A stretch of 64,000 nucleotides of DNA from Heliopora coerulea (lineage: Eukaryota > Cnidaria > Anthozoa > Scleralcyonacea > Helioporidae), in assembly GCA_030142905.1 (NCBI GenBank), contig JASJOG010000170.1:310001-374000 (forward strand), read 5' to 3'. Shown here piece by piece: positions 1 through 11,400 of this stretch (its first letter is position 1; every line of letters begins with the position of its first letter). The translations under genes were made by a program, and so were the position numbers. The notes under the pieces were generated by a model. That model was not told the origin of the DNA, ran no database searches, and worked only from the letters and a program-made list of their open reading frames with translations.

Positions 1-601
1 GTGTCAAGCAATGTCAAAATTTGACTTACCGAAACAAATTTATATTTATAGCATCTGAAATGTGGCCATTTGAAATGTACTAATCTGAATGTGTCGGTAC
101 CATATGAAATATAATCGTTGAAAATAAGGATGGAGAACCTTATAACTCGTATGGTTCAAGTAGGGTTTAAGTGGCATTACAATTAAGAAAAAAATCTGTT
201 TAATAATTCAAGCTAAATTGTCCCAAAAGTGGGATGCATTATATTGTACTGCTAAGGTAGTATGGCATTTGTTTGACTTTAATATTTACTTTGTGGAGGT
301 TTGGTGTTTCCGGTTTGGTTATAATGCAGTTATACAGCTTCATAACTTTCAGACAACTGGACCAGATTTAATTAAAACAAAATTGTTTATTTTTTAAAAT
401 GAAAATTTAAAACTTGCCCTGGTAAAAAACATATTGTATAATGCTTTGGCAATCATGTATCATGTATCATAGTGAATGGAAGACCCGGAGAATGGCTCAG
501 GGAAAAGAACTGCTTAAATCTAAAAATCTTTCTTTAGTGCAACTGCATCAGTCTTACCAACCACTATGGTATGCATGATTTCCAGGCATTATAAAAACTT
601 G

Positions 602-632
<31 letters not shown>

Positions 633-3600
633 TGTTATGATTACTCCGTTTATCTTAATGCAAAGTGGAAGTTGATAATATGGTTTGAACTGAGGAAGGT
701 ACATAATTATCAAGTACAGCAGGTTAAAAGCATTTGTCTTTAACAGTCAAAATAGACCATGACATTGCAGTTGGTTTGAATGTAAACATCCATGTAGGCT
801 TGTTGCCAAAATTATCAAGAAAGATCGGATTTTTACAATTTTAGGCTTGAAGATAATCACCTTTGCTTACAAATTCCAAAATGTCTAACCCAAGAAGTGT
901 ATATGTAAAATATGTTATTACAGCATTGCATTTAGCCAAGGCTGTATGTATGATATTGAATGAGACTGTTTTCACAATGGCAATTGCTTTGGCACAAATT
1001 TCAGGAGAAAAAAAAAGCATAGTTTAGTTTGTTGCAAACCACATATTCTTTAAGAAGAATGGATGTAATTATGAATGTGATTTAAAGTCACATGATATAC
1101 TGTATTTCGTTTATCCAAAATCTTATGAAGCAACGAAAATGTAAGAACTTTAAAATCTTTTGGGTAATGTTAAGAATTAATTGCCACATCATTTGACATA
1201 ATGCACCAACTTAGTAATTGGCTATAATTAATTGAATTGTGATGTGCAAAAATTTCATTTGCCTGTTAAAAAATGGCAGAAATTTCTGGAATTTTTTTTT
1301 TGTCGAATCCTTGCTTTAAGATTTCCGGTGACATATGGTTTGGTTGTGCAAGATAAATGTGCCATAACTAAATGGTAGACAAGCAAAAAAACGTCAAAAT
1401 CATCATACCTACTGAAGTTTGCATACCAACTATGTTATGGATGGTTTTTTTGTATCTAAAATTAACGATGTACCTGTCCTTCAGTTTCGCTCAATGTAAT
1501 CATGTTCCACTCTGCATTAAAGGATTGTGCAATGACTTGAATGGCCAAAATACCAATGAGCAAAAACGATATAGGAAAAGAAAAGTCTATGGGAGAGAAT
1601 CCATGTGTTTGTACAGCTGATTAAATTATACTTGTTTGGAGTCATGATGTTAACCAACACTTCATTTCAACTACCTGTACATGTACCATTATTTGTATGT
1701 CTTGGAGACAAACACCCGATCAAAATGCATTGATACCCCAAAATCATCATTGTGATTTATATTGAGGCGAGGATTGTTTCAAAAGAATCTTTGGTACTAA
1801 CAGAACAGAAAACTGTAAAGAAAGGAATGCCACAGTGCATCTGCAGTGTTACCTACACAGCACAGTCCTTTGTTTTGGGAGAAATTTAAATTAGTGCTCA
1901 AAGTGCCTGTTCTAATTATGAATGAAAGTTTTGTTTTCAAGGACTGTTTTTGTATTCTGTTGAGAATCTTAAAAGAAAATCTCTTTAGGGATGATTTTAT
2001 ACTTCCTTACAAAGAGCAAAGTAAAAACTGGAGATCTGTATTACGACAGTCGCACTTACATTATGCCTCGTCACCTCTATTATTTAATCAGCCGTATAAT
2101 TAACTTCCAAATCTTTTGGAGTCCTAAATTTACCAGTCACTTCAACACTTTGGGGTGTCAAAATGGCATTCTTCAAAACAAAATTGTCTGGCATTAACCT
2201 GAACTTAGGACTGAAATGGTTTATTACTCAAATTTATTGGACATTAAGCATTTCTTTTTGTTGATACAGTATGTTGATGAGACACTTTTCCTTTTCAACT
2301 TTTATGGATATTTTAACAGTTTTCTTTTTCTTAATTGTCATTTATTTAAAAAAAATTAACACTATGCAGAATATGAGAAGTTTATAAAAGTGCAGGATTT
2401 TCTTTTTTTTTTAAGTGAAGAACAATTAGATTTGCCACATATAATCATCGTGTACAAGGAGTGTTTTATCTGATTTCCAAACATGGAGATGTGAGTTAAA
2501 AAATTATCCCTTAGCTAACAGTTATGAACATTGCCAAGCATACAAAGTACCACACAAGCCAGCTGGTGCCTTCATCCTTCCCTGTGCAAAACATAAACAA
2601 CAGCTTGCCTTTCTGAAAAATTTGACTTACACTGGCATTTTTTGGAGAACATGCAGGTTAAATTTATTTTTATGGCAGAATGTCAACTAAGAAGACAGAT
2701 GCTTTATTGTCCAATAAATTTTCTGTAATGTCCATATTGGGTATGATTAGAAACAATTTGAGGATTTTGTGCAGTACCTTTGCAATTGGTATTTGGTTGA
2801 GTCAGGTCATTTATCAGTCCTAACATAAGGGTGGGTTATCATACAAGAGGACAGGTCATCATGGCTGATGCAGACTTGGTCTTTTTGACAGGTAAGTGTT
2901 ATGCTTTAAAGAGATTTTTTAACCTGACAATAACCATAGTATTGTATTATCCAAGAGAATTTCTGCAAAACTATCAGTTTTCATGAGGTACCCCATCTTC
3001 GTCACTACTGCCAAATGATGTACTGTATGTATGGATCAGCACCAATCTTATTTTTGGAATTTCTAAGCATTTATGTCAATTATATCAAGAAACACAAACA
3101 AATGCTCACTGAAGAACAGAATATCTAGTCAGTAAAGTCCATTGAATTTTTTATCCAATTTCAATTGAATTTTTTTTTATTGAATTAAAAAGGTCGAAAA
3201 CTGGAAGCATGCAACAGTTCGTAAAAACGTGTGACAGATTCTGACATCACATTATAGGTGAAACACAATGTTTCTTGCAACATCCACACATGGAGAAACT
3301 GTGTTGGGAAAATGTGGTGAAGCTGATTTTTTTTATCCATCTTGATGTGTTTGAGATAACTTCACAATAAAATTCCTATTTTAAGTGTGAATTTGGATGA
3401 ATGTCGTTAAAATTTTATGCTGGCTAAAAATTACAAAGCCAAACCTTCATCTCGGTGTACATTTTCCTTTGTTTTTTCCTCGTGCATTGATAGTTTAAGA
3501 ATATTGTTTCAAAAATACCTTTGCCAACCAAGACGTCAGTTTCACTGGAATTATTTCAGAGACTGCAATAATTTTGTTAGGGTTGGTTTTGCAGTGCCTG

Positions 3601-5450
3601 TCACATACTATTAATTTGTTGCTCTTATCTGCCAGCTATCAAAGCAACTTTAGTGTTTCTGTATTTAACAGACTTTATATTAATTGAAATTCGTTTGTAA
3701 ATATGACATTTTGTGCTGATTGATTGCAAAAAATGTGTTAAATTTTGACAAAAACAAGCAAAAAAGCAAACAATATTGCTTCTAATACATATGAACATCT
3801 TGGCAGTGGTGTCCCCCTTCTTTAATTGGCTGTCTCAACAACCCTCTCCTCAACTACGTGGACTCTGATGAAGTATTAGTCTGTGTTTCGGCTCCTTTAA
3901 TTGCATTTCCTGTGATTAAGAACCCGGATAGACATAGGCCCGGTGCCTAGTTTAGTGGGAATTTTCACTCCCATAGTTGTACTCAAAAATGTACCATTTA
4001 AAAATGAGCTGAAGGCAACCATGGCTATTTGTCATTTTTCCAACAGTGCCGTTAGCATTACTCAGCTTTGTTTGCATCTCCAACACTTACCTTTGTGTAG
4101 AGTCAAAGCTTTTTTCTCCAGTGGAATCAAAGATATAGTGACAGTACTTAAGGTGTTTTTCCCATGAAATTATCTGATATTTCTAAAATCAAATGGAACC
4201 AAGGGAGGCTTTTACCCTAGAACTCTTTCTCAGTTGGAAATCGACCAATTTTCTTTCTTTGGATAATACAATACTTCAGACCTGATTCATGAATGGCATC
4301 TGTCGTGCACGTTGCTGTAAGTGGCCTTCGTCGCATACCAGTAGCCATTTTTGAATAATTTCTATATACAGAATTGTATTAAAGTTAAAGAAATTGTTAT
4401 TTATGTTGCTTAGGAAGGTGATGAACATGCTTACTTATACCAAGAATGCTTTGTTTCACTTTTAATCTTGAGAATTTTGAAATTTGAGAGTGCCATTTTT
4501 TCCTGAAATTTCTTATAAACTTCTAAATTTGTAAAGCTTCCCAGCAAATTTTCAAATTGATATAAAGAAATTGAAAGTAAACTTTGCAATATTATTTAAA
4601 ATTTTGTTTTGGTTTTTTTTGCAAAATGATTTTCAAATGACATTTGGTAAAAATTGTTTACACATGCCAAATTGTTTTGCTAGGAATGTGGAAATTTTCC
4701 TCAAAATTAATGAAATGTTTTGTGGTGGTTGTGAAAAAAAGTTAGAATTAAGCCATTTTCTGGTCATTCTTTACTCTCCAAGTAATTTTCATCACCTTCC
4801 TGCATCAAGTTTAACAAAGTTCTTTGACTAAAATTATTGTCAGGTTAAAAAAAAGAAAGATGTTTGGCTGCTACATACTTGATTGATTTGCTTGGTTTCT
4901 AATGCTTTGGACTGAATCAATTTTCTTCCATTTCAACACAAAACCAAAAATTCTGAGCAGCCATGTTCTTTCTGTTCAATTGTGCAAAGAGAAATAGCTT
5001 GCAAGGTTTGCCTGTTTCATGTTATTGCACAATTGTTTATCTCTTTAAGTGTAATGCTTGCCTTTATCAGAAAAGATCTAAGTAGTCTCTAGCTGTCAGT
5101 AAGAACTGTTGCCTTCCAACTGTTTCACACCAGTTGTTCAACTTTATTTTAATGGACTAGCCTGGTGTTAGATTGTTGGGCAGGCAGTGTTTGTACTGAT
5201 TGCTTGATGAATATAGCTTTTGTTGGGTTATACCCTCTGTGTCCACCAAAGCAATATTCATTTCACAGCCATGTTGTTCTCTTTTATAATGACTTGCATG
5301 TACAAAGGTGGTTCTTTTCAAAACCTTTATTTGAATTGTAGTTATGCTATTACAATTAATGTTTGGAATAAAAATTTTTACAAATTTAAAAAGACTCCTT
5401 TTTGTTTAATTATTCAATTCCCATGGGAATTCCCCTATATATACAAATAA
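1..5450. other. AT-rich stretch without an assembled gene
   Basis: No long open frame or recognisable protein domain is present on either strand. T-runs are more common than A-runs on the plus strand, which would fit an intron or long UTR of a plus-strand gene. One segment at 2862-2892 looks like a first coding exon: ATG, ten open codons, then a consensus GTAAGT donor. I found no following exon in a compatible frame. A (GTT)n run lies at about 607-636. I see nothing else I can name. Confidence 0.5.
607..636. repeat. (GTT)n microsatellite
   Basis: About ten uninterrupted GTT units in otherwise unique AT-rich sequence. Confidence 0.9.
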
Positions 5451-5525
5451 ACTGCCCCGGCCGACTCCCCAAGTGCTACTCCTACTATAAGTAGAAGTAG
5501 CACTCAGGGAGTCAGCCGGGGCAGT
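5451..5525. repeat. 75-nt near-perfect hairpin
   Basis: The stretch folds back on itself. The outer 10 bp (CTGCCCCGGC with its complement) are perfect. Blocks of 7, 9 and about 5 bp follow, separated by single mismatches, and close on a loop of about three bases. It is GC-rich inside an AT-rich neighbourhood, so it stands out. It could be a small palindromic transposon relic or a hairpin precursor RNA; sequence alone does not decide. Confidence 0.75.
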
Positions 5526-5716
5526 AAAGAGAACCACCAACTTCAACAATTGTGAAGTTGCTGTCCTCAGAGAGCAACCTTATACCTAACTAAATATAAC
5601 AATAACAACAACAACATAACAATTTAATCATGCAAATTTTAACATGCAAATTTGAAATCCACATCCCCTGAAATTACCAATGCCAAACTGACAGCATGCA
5701 GACCCATACTGCCCAA

Positions 5717-5809
5717 CTAGTTCCTAGCAACTGCCTCATCTTCCTCAGCTGCCTCATCTTCCTCAGCTGCCTCATCTGCCTCTACTTTCCTTCGTTCGTT
5801 TCTCACACA
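5717..5809 (-). CDS. candidate terminal exon, acidic C-terminus (unassigned gene)
   Basis: Read on the minus strand, a TTTGTGGTAG acceptor is followed by 30 open codons and TAG. The peptide is basic at first (RNERRKVE) and then carries two tandem copies of an EADEAAEEDEA-type acidic block encoded by an 18-bp direct repeat. The composition is that of a real acidic C-terminal tail. I could not join it in frame to any upstream exon: the nearest exon-like segments (6377-6461, 7505-7546) have other phases or end in their own stop. It may be an alternative 3' exon or chance. Confidence 0.25.
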   Translation of the reverse strand, partial: CVRNERRKVEADEAAEEDEAAEEDEAVARN

Positions 5810-6376
5810 CTACCACAAACACACACCAACAGTCACACTTACACCTGCCGTCCCCATCCCCCTACCCCCACCCCAACCGAATTTTAAATTTCTTTTTGAA
5901 AACGAACGAAACATCTTGGATCGTTCACGGATAATTTTACATCAAAATAAATTTGCCAAAACAGACAAGTTTTCCCTTTTTTCTTCATTTTAGTTGTAAA
6001 ATAACTCGAAAAGTTTTCATCCTGAACCCTTTCCTACACTGCACACATACCGCTCCACCCACATTTACATGTAAATTACGGTAATAAAAATAAAGAAAAG
6101 AAAATAAATTACGTTATGCTATATTTACCTTAAAAATTACAGTAATAAAAAAACAAAAAATAAATATATATAAATTACATTATACTACATCTACTTAACC
6201 CACCTAAATACTAAAAATTTAACAAGTGCCAAAAAGTTAACCTACTATGTGGCTGGCCCAGGGTCAACTGTCCTGCACTTAACCAGGCCGAAATGCATTA
6301 AAGGGTAACACGGTTGCTCTCTAAGATGATACATTTACTAGATTAAAGAGGATTTCTATTTGATGAAAGTTATTAC

Positions 6377-6461
6377 TTAATTACTCAACATAAAAGTCAA
6401 CTCCCTCATGGATTTTGTCTTTTCTGGTGTTGCAAATTCAAAAACCTTATCAATTTTACTA
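6377..6461 (-). CDS. candidate terminal exon (unassigned gene)
   Basis: On the minus strand, a TTATCTCAG acceptor is followed by one phase base, 27 open codons and TAA. The peptide (KIDKVFEFATPEKTKSMREL in its first part) has protein-like composition. No database-type motif is recognisable and I found no upstream exon with matching phase. It could be an alternative last exon of an unassembled gene, or chance. Confidence 0.2.
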
Positions 6462-7504
6462 CTGAGATAATGCAGCTTATCAGGTTTAACCATTAAACTG
6501 GTGAATTTTGATTATCTTTTTTTAAATATGAAAACTGAAAAGCACCTTGTTTGTTTTTAAAAAAGATAGGATGTATTTTCTGAAACTTATTTTGAGCAAC
6601 AGAAGTGCATGTTGCTGAGGTTGTATCTTAAAAAACCAAGCCAAAGTGTGTACCTGAGTAGCTCAGTGATTTTTGGAATGCCAAGTGAAAACATTCACCG
6701 TATTGCAAACTCTCACTTAAAACAGGACTTTGTGAGGGAGTTGACTTTGTCCGTACAGCCATAGCATATTAGTGTCTTTCATGTAGAGGCAAGTGGTCAA
6801 TACAAGGAAATATTTGCCCACAGATTTGACCTGAGGACAAACTTTTGCTTATTCGGGCCAACCTATTATGTTAAACAGCTTATACTATGCTGAATTATTT
6901 TGGTCCATATCATTAGTGGACCAATGAATTTTATTATTTAGTAGGATTTCAATTTGGTAAACATGATGATGTTACACTAGCTCTTGCAATCAATTTTAGG
7001 ATGATGCTTGAAAAATGGAAAACCAACTTCAGCAAACAGATGTAAAAATTCAAAAGAAACGATATGTAATGGTTTTGAAATTGAAAAGTAGTGCACAGAA
7101 TTGCCATATTTTTTACTCAATTCATAAATCTTGGAAAAGAAACCGTTAAAATTATTTTGATATTGTACAATCCTTTATCACGACTGGAGACCTTGAGTTT
7201 TGTGTAGAAAATGACTAAGTGTTGACTGGAGTGTTTTCAATATTTTTCTGCTATGCACGACCAACAGGCTTATTTCCATTCCATATAGCACATGAAAGAC
7301 ATACCAATAGACTTTGGCTGCATATCGTTTTATCTAGCTTACTTTCTTAGGATAATGGCATGGTTATTAACTGTGCTTTTTTATTTTTCAATTTTTTTTT
7401 TGTTTGTTTTTTGTTGTTTTATTTTTGAAATTGCAATTTTTCAGTTGTTTTGTTCTCAATCATATTCATAAACTTTTTAGAATATTCAATTGAAATCAAC
7501 TTAC

Positions 7505-7546
7505 CCAACTGGAGATATTTCTCTTCATAATCATGAAGGTATGTTG
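7505..7546 (-). CDS. candidate 42-bp internal exon (ambiguous strand)
   Basis: On the minus strand a segment bounded by AAAATAG and GTAAGTTG encodes TYLHDYEEKYLQL, a convincing helical peptide. The plus strand of the same place also shows a good exon (7482-7539, TTTTTTAG acceptor, GTATGT donor) with an open frame, and a similar plus-strand segment lies at 8280-8337. The two strands cannot both be right and neither chain can be joined in frame. I report the place, not a gene. Confidence 0.2.
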
Positions 7547-8440
7547 CTATTTTATTTGAGAAAATTAATTGAAGAGCCAAAAGTAGACATGTCGTTATTC
7601 CTTTGGTGTCTTCCCTTTTGATGTTTTATTGTTGTTTGTTTCTTTGCTTTTTTATTATTTTTTTTATTTTTTTTTTTTTTAACAAAGTGAGTTTTTCTCA
7701 ATTTGCTTTTATTACTGGTTAATTACAAACAAAAGTTTAAACCAATCTGAAAATGTTGGTTCTAACCATACCATACCCCAAGGAAAGTGTTTACTGGATA
7801 TATCCATGTACTTCCATACTAACTTACACTCTAGGTTATTCTATTTAATGATGAAAATACATCATGGGAAGCATTATAATAATTTTTTTTTCAAAGATCT
7901 ACTGAAATTAAATTTGTTGTTTCATCAAAAACCAGTTGTTTTTTGTCAAGATGGTATCCTCAGAAATACTTGCTGGATAGTTAGAAATGAGATGTTCAGA
8001 AAATGATATTTTTTAGCTTTTATCATGTAATGTTTTGGGATTGTTTTTGCATTTTATTTTTGTTGTATTTTAAAATATAACTGAATTGTATGTAATGGGT
8101 GAGTAACTTAGCATGAGAGTTTGAACATGGATATATTGTGAAAGTGGATATCAAGCAAATTGGACAACTGGTTTCAAACAGTCTTGTAGAGTTTAAAGCA
8201 TCATCCTTATTTAATTCACAGTGATAGTCCTATAAATGCTTGCTATCCATTAATCTGTTATAACTGTTTTGTTTTTAGAATTCTGTGGAAAAAAAGGTTT
8301 TAAGGAAAACCACTGAAGGTTACTTTCATCAACAAAGTAAGGAATCCTCTTTGATCTCACTAAAATGTATCAGCTATTGCACTAAGTTACAGAAAGGAAC
8401 TCACAGTCATTGGTGATTTATCTTGTAAGGGCTTGTTCTG

Positions 8441-11400
8441 TTAGTCTTGGGGTCCATTCATCCACTGTAACAGGGGTAAAACTTCCAGTTTGATTGGTTG
8501 TCTTTTGGTCTCTTTGAGTAGGCTTTGAATCTGAAAAGATGAGGTGAAAATTTTGATTAGAATTATTTTCAAGATAAAGTTGAGAAAAACTAATGTGTTG
8601 TGCTTGTAAAAAGGTGAAACTTCTGTGTGGTGGCCAAGACAAAAATGAATGTAATGGTTCTTGGTTTCATATTAACTAGAGAAATAATGGAAGCTATGTG
8701 TTGTGGTTAATGTTAGGTACAATGCAGTCATGGTAATCTCCTAGACCATAGCAATTGCTTGAAAGATGCCCATATGGTACAAATGTTGCTTTTTAATTTA
8801 TTTTAAGTTTCATGTAAGCTATTTAACACAAAATCATCATCTGAACTCCAATTTTGATGGGTTTTTTATTCATAAAATGTCTTCCTTTGCACACCTAAGT
8901 TCAAGTTAACCAACCAATCTCATATCAAGACATTTCTTTTTAATGTGAGAATATCTTGACCAATTACATGCTGGTCTGTGCAGGGCACTATGCCACATTT
9001 TAGTGATAAAGGTCTGTACGATAGTCTTGACTTATTGTTGCTCCTATCTAAACATCTTACAAGACATCCCCGAAAATTAGAGTTTTTAAATACCAATACC
9101 AGTATGTAGAATGGGTTTTTTCTGTATTTTATTAGTCAAGGAAAATGGTACCTAGTTCCAAATGTTGTCATTACTGATATGCAAGAACTCTTCTTTCAGT
9201 CATTTCAAGTTTCAAATTGCTGCACTTTCTAACCTAGTTAATAAAATTCTCAGACTCCTAGACTTTCCATAGATTAGATTAAAGCCATTACCAGCTGAGA
9301 ATTTTTGAAGGTAAAAAGTAAATTCTGAAGCACAACTTCTTGTAATCCCATGATTAGAGTAAAAATAAGACAATGGAAATGGTAAAGGTAATATTTTAGC
9401 TCTGTCACAAAGAGATTATCTAAGCTTTGCTAAAATTACAAGCAAGCCATTAACCTTATACACACTAATACACACAGATGATGTCATGGAAAAAAGCTGT
9501 TAAATAAAAGAAAGTAATCATGCCAGTGGATGCATTCTGACAGATTAGATGATCATTGTTCAAGAAATAAGTTAAGCTCTTTGGCTGCTTTGAGCCTATT
9601 GTTCAACTTTAGCCTTATAACTCTTAGAAATACTTCGTCTTAGGACAATAATAAATTATAATTATTATTTCTGAGTTAACTATCTTGAAGTAATTAATTA
9701 TTAGATTTTCATTAGTAAGAGAAGTAATGTATTTGAGACAGGAAATGGATGATTCTTAAGGTTTTCAAATAGTTTGTATCAAGTCAGCAGATCTTTGACT
9801 CTGTAGCAATGAGGAAAGAGATTGGTGATGGGTGCTTATTTTTTAACCTTTTTCCAACAAATCTTGAATTAAGTTGTTATTTTATCTCACAATTTTCTCT
9901 CATCTGTATGTCCCACATCAGGATAACGGCTTGCTTGTAGAGTCGAAATATTACCTTTGCCCTGCCTATTCTCTCATTTCATAACTCCAATCCTAAGTTT
10001 AAGGCAAGTTCTTTGGAATTTGCTGTGTTTTTAAACAGTAGGTTAGGTCAACTTTTTCTTAAAGCATTCCTAGTAGAACAGTGACATTAGAAGATCAAGG
10101 AAACGTGGCCAGGGTTATACATAACCAACAAAGAATAGGTGTTCTCTGACCAAAATGGTTTTTATTGCAAGCTTTCTACTGCCAGTCTATGGTCTTCAGT
10201 GGGTGGATTATAATGAGGTTACAAGTGTGGTTCCTATTTAAATATACAAAGCTATAAGCATCAGTCTAAAAATAAGTGTGACAAGCCAAGAACAAAGTGG
10301 TGCCGACAAATATTATCTCTTCATTAAGATAGAGTATTGTCCTGGTAGGGGTTTAGAGTTGTCAGCTTCTTTGATGGAAGCAGTGCACCATGACTCTAGT
10401 GTTTTTCTGATTCTATAGTTTCCCCTATCTATAATTCCAGCATTATCCATGTCTAAATGATGGTTGAGTTTCCATGTTTGGTTAGCAATACTAGAGCTTT
10501 GTGCAAAAGTTTTTATGTTTTTTATGTGTTCCTTTATCTGTGTACTGAATGCCCTCCCAGTTTCTCCAACATAATCCCAATTGCATTCAGTGCAAGTTAT
10601 CTGGTAAACAAAGTTCTTTTGTTCTTCTGTTAGTATATGAAATGTCAGTGAACCTTCACCTTGCACTGAGTGCGATTGGAATTATGTTGGAGAAACTGGG
10701 AGGGTATTCAGTACATGGATAAAGGAAGATATTAAGAACATAAAAACTTTTACACAGGGCTCTAATATCACCAACCATGCATGGAAACTTGACCATCATG
10801 TAGACATTGATAATGCGAGAATTATAGATAAGGGAAACTATAGAATCAGAAAAACACTAGAGTCATGGCACACTGCCTCCATCAAAGAAGCTGAAAACAA
10901 CTCCAAACCGCTACCAGGACAGTACTCGATCTTAATGAAGAGATAATATTTGTCGGCACCACTTTGTTCTCTGCTCATCCCACTTATTTTAGACTGACAC
11001 TTATAGCTTTGTATAATTAAATAGGAAGCACACTTGTAACCTCATTATCATTCACCCATTGAATACTGTGGACCAACAGTTAAAAGTTTCCAATAAAAAC
11101 CATTTTGGTCAGAGAACACCTATTCTTTGTTAGTCAGAATTTTGACAGTTATGCATATTTGTGTTTGGTATCAGCCAAGGATACCAGCAGTGATCCAAAA
11201 CATCCTTATAATCAGTATTGAAGGCAGCCTCCTTTCATTTGTCCACAAGAAATGGATCAGATTGGCTTATGTTCATTTGATGCTTCTTTATATTCAATTC
11301 ACTTTTTTTCACCACTGCACTTTGCTGATTAGTTTTATCCTACTTGTTCTCGTGAGCCCATATCTACATTATCACATGCTGTCAACTGGATGGCAACGAG

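Larger units (their letters stand above)
10122..11134. mobile_element. head-to-head palindrome of two Penelope-like element 3' ends
   Basis: Two copies of the same retroelement end lie as an inverted pair around about 10,627, separated by roughly 65 bases. The left arm is coded on the minus strand (stop at 10313) and the right arm on the plus strand (stop at 10946). Both encode the C-terminal part of a GIY-YIG-type endonuclease domain (YVGETGR followed by ESW and ending PGQYSILMKR), then the same 3' UTR with the AAGCTTTC motif. Both outer ends finish in a matching AATAGGTGTTCTCTGACC-type sequence. Each copy is 5'-truncated, as is usual for these elements. The protein features are those of Penelope-like elements; assignment to a named clade is not possible here. 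Confidence 0.75.
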
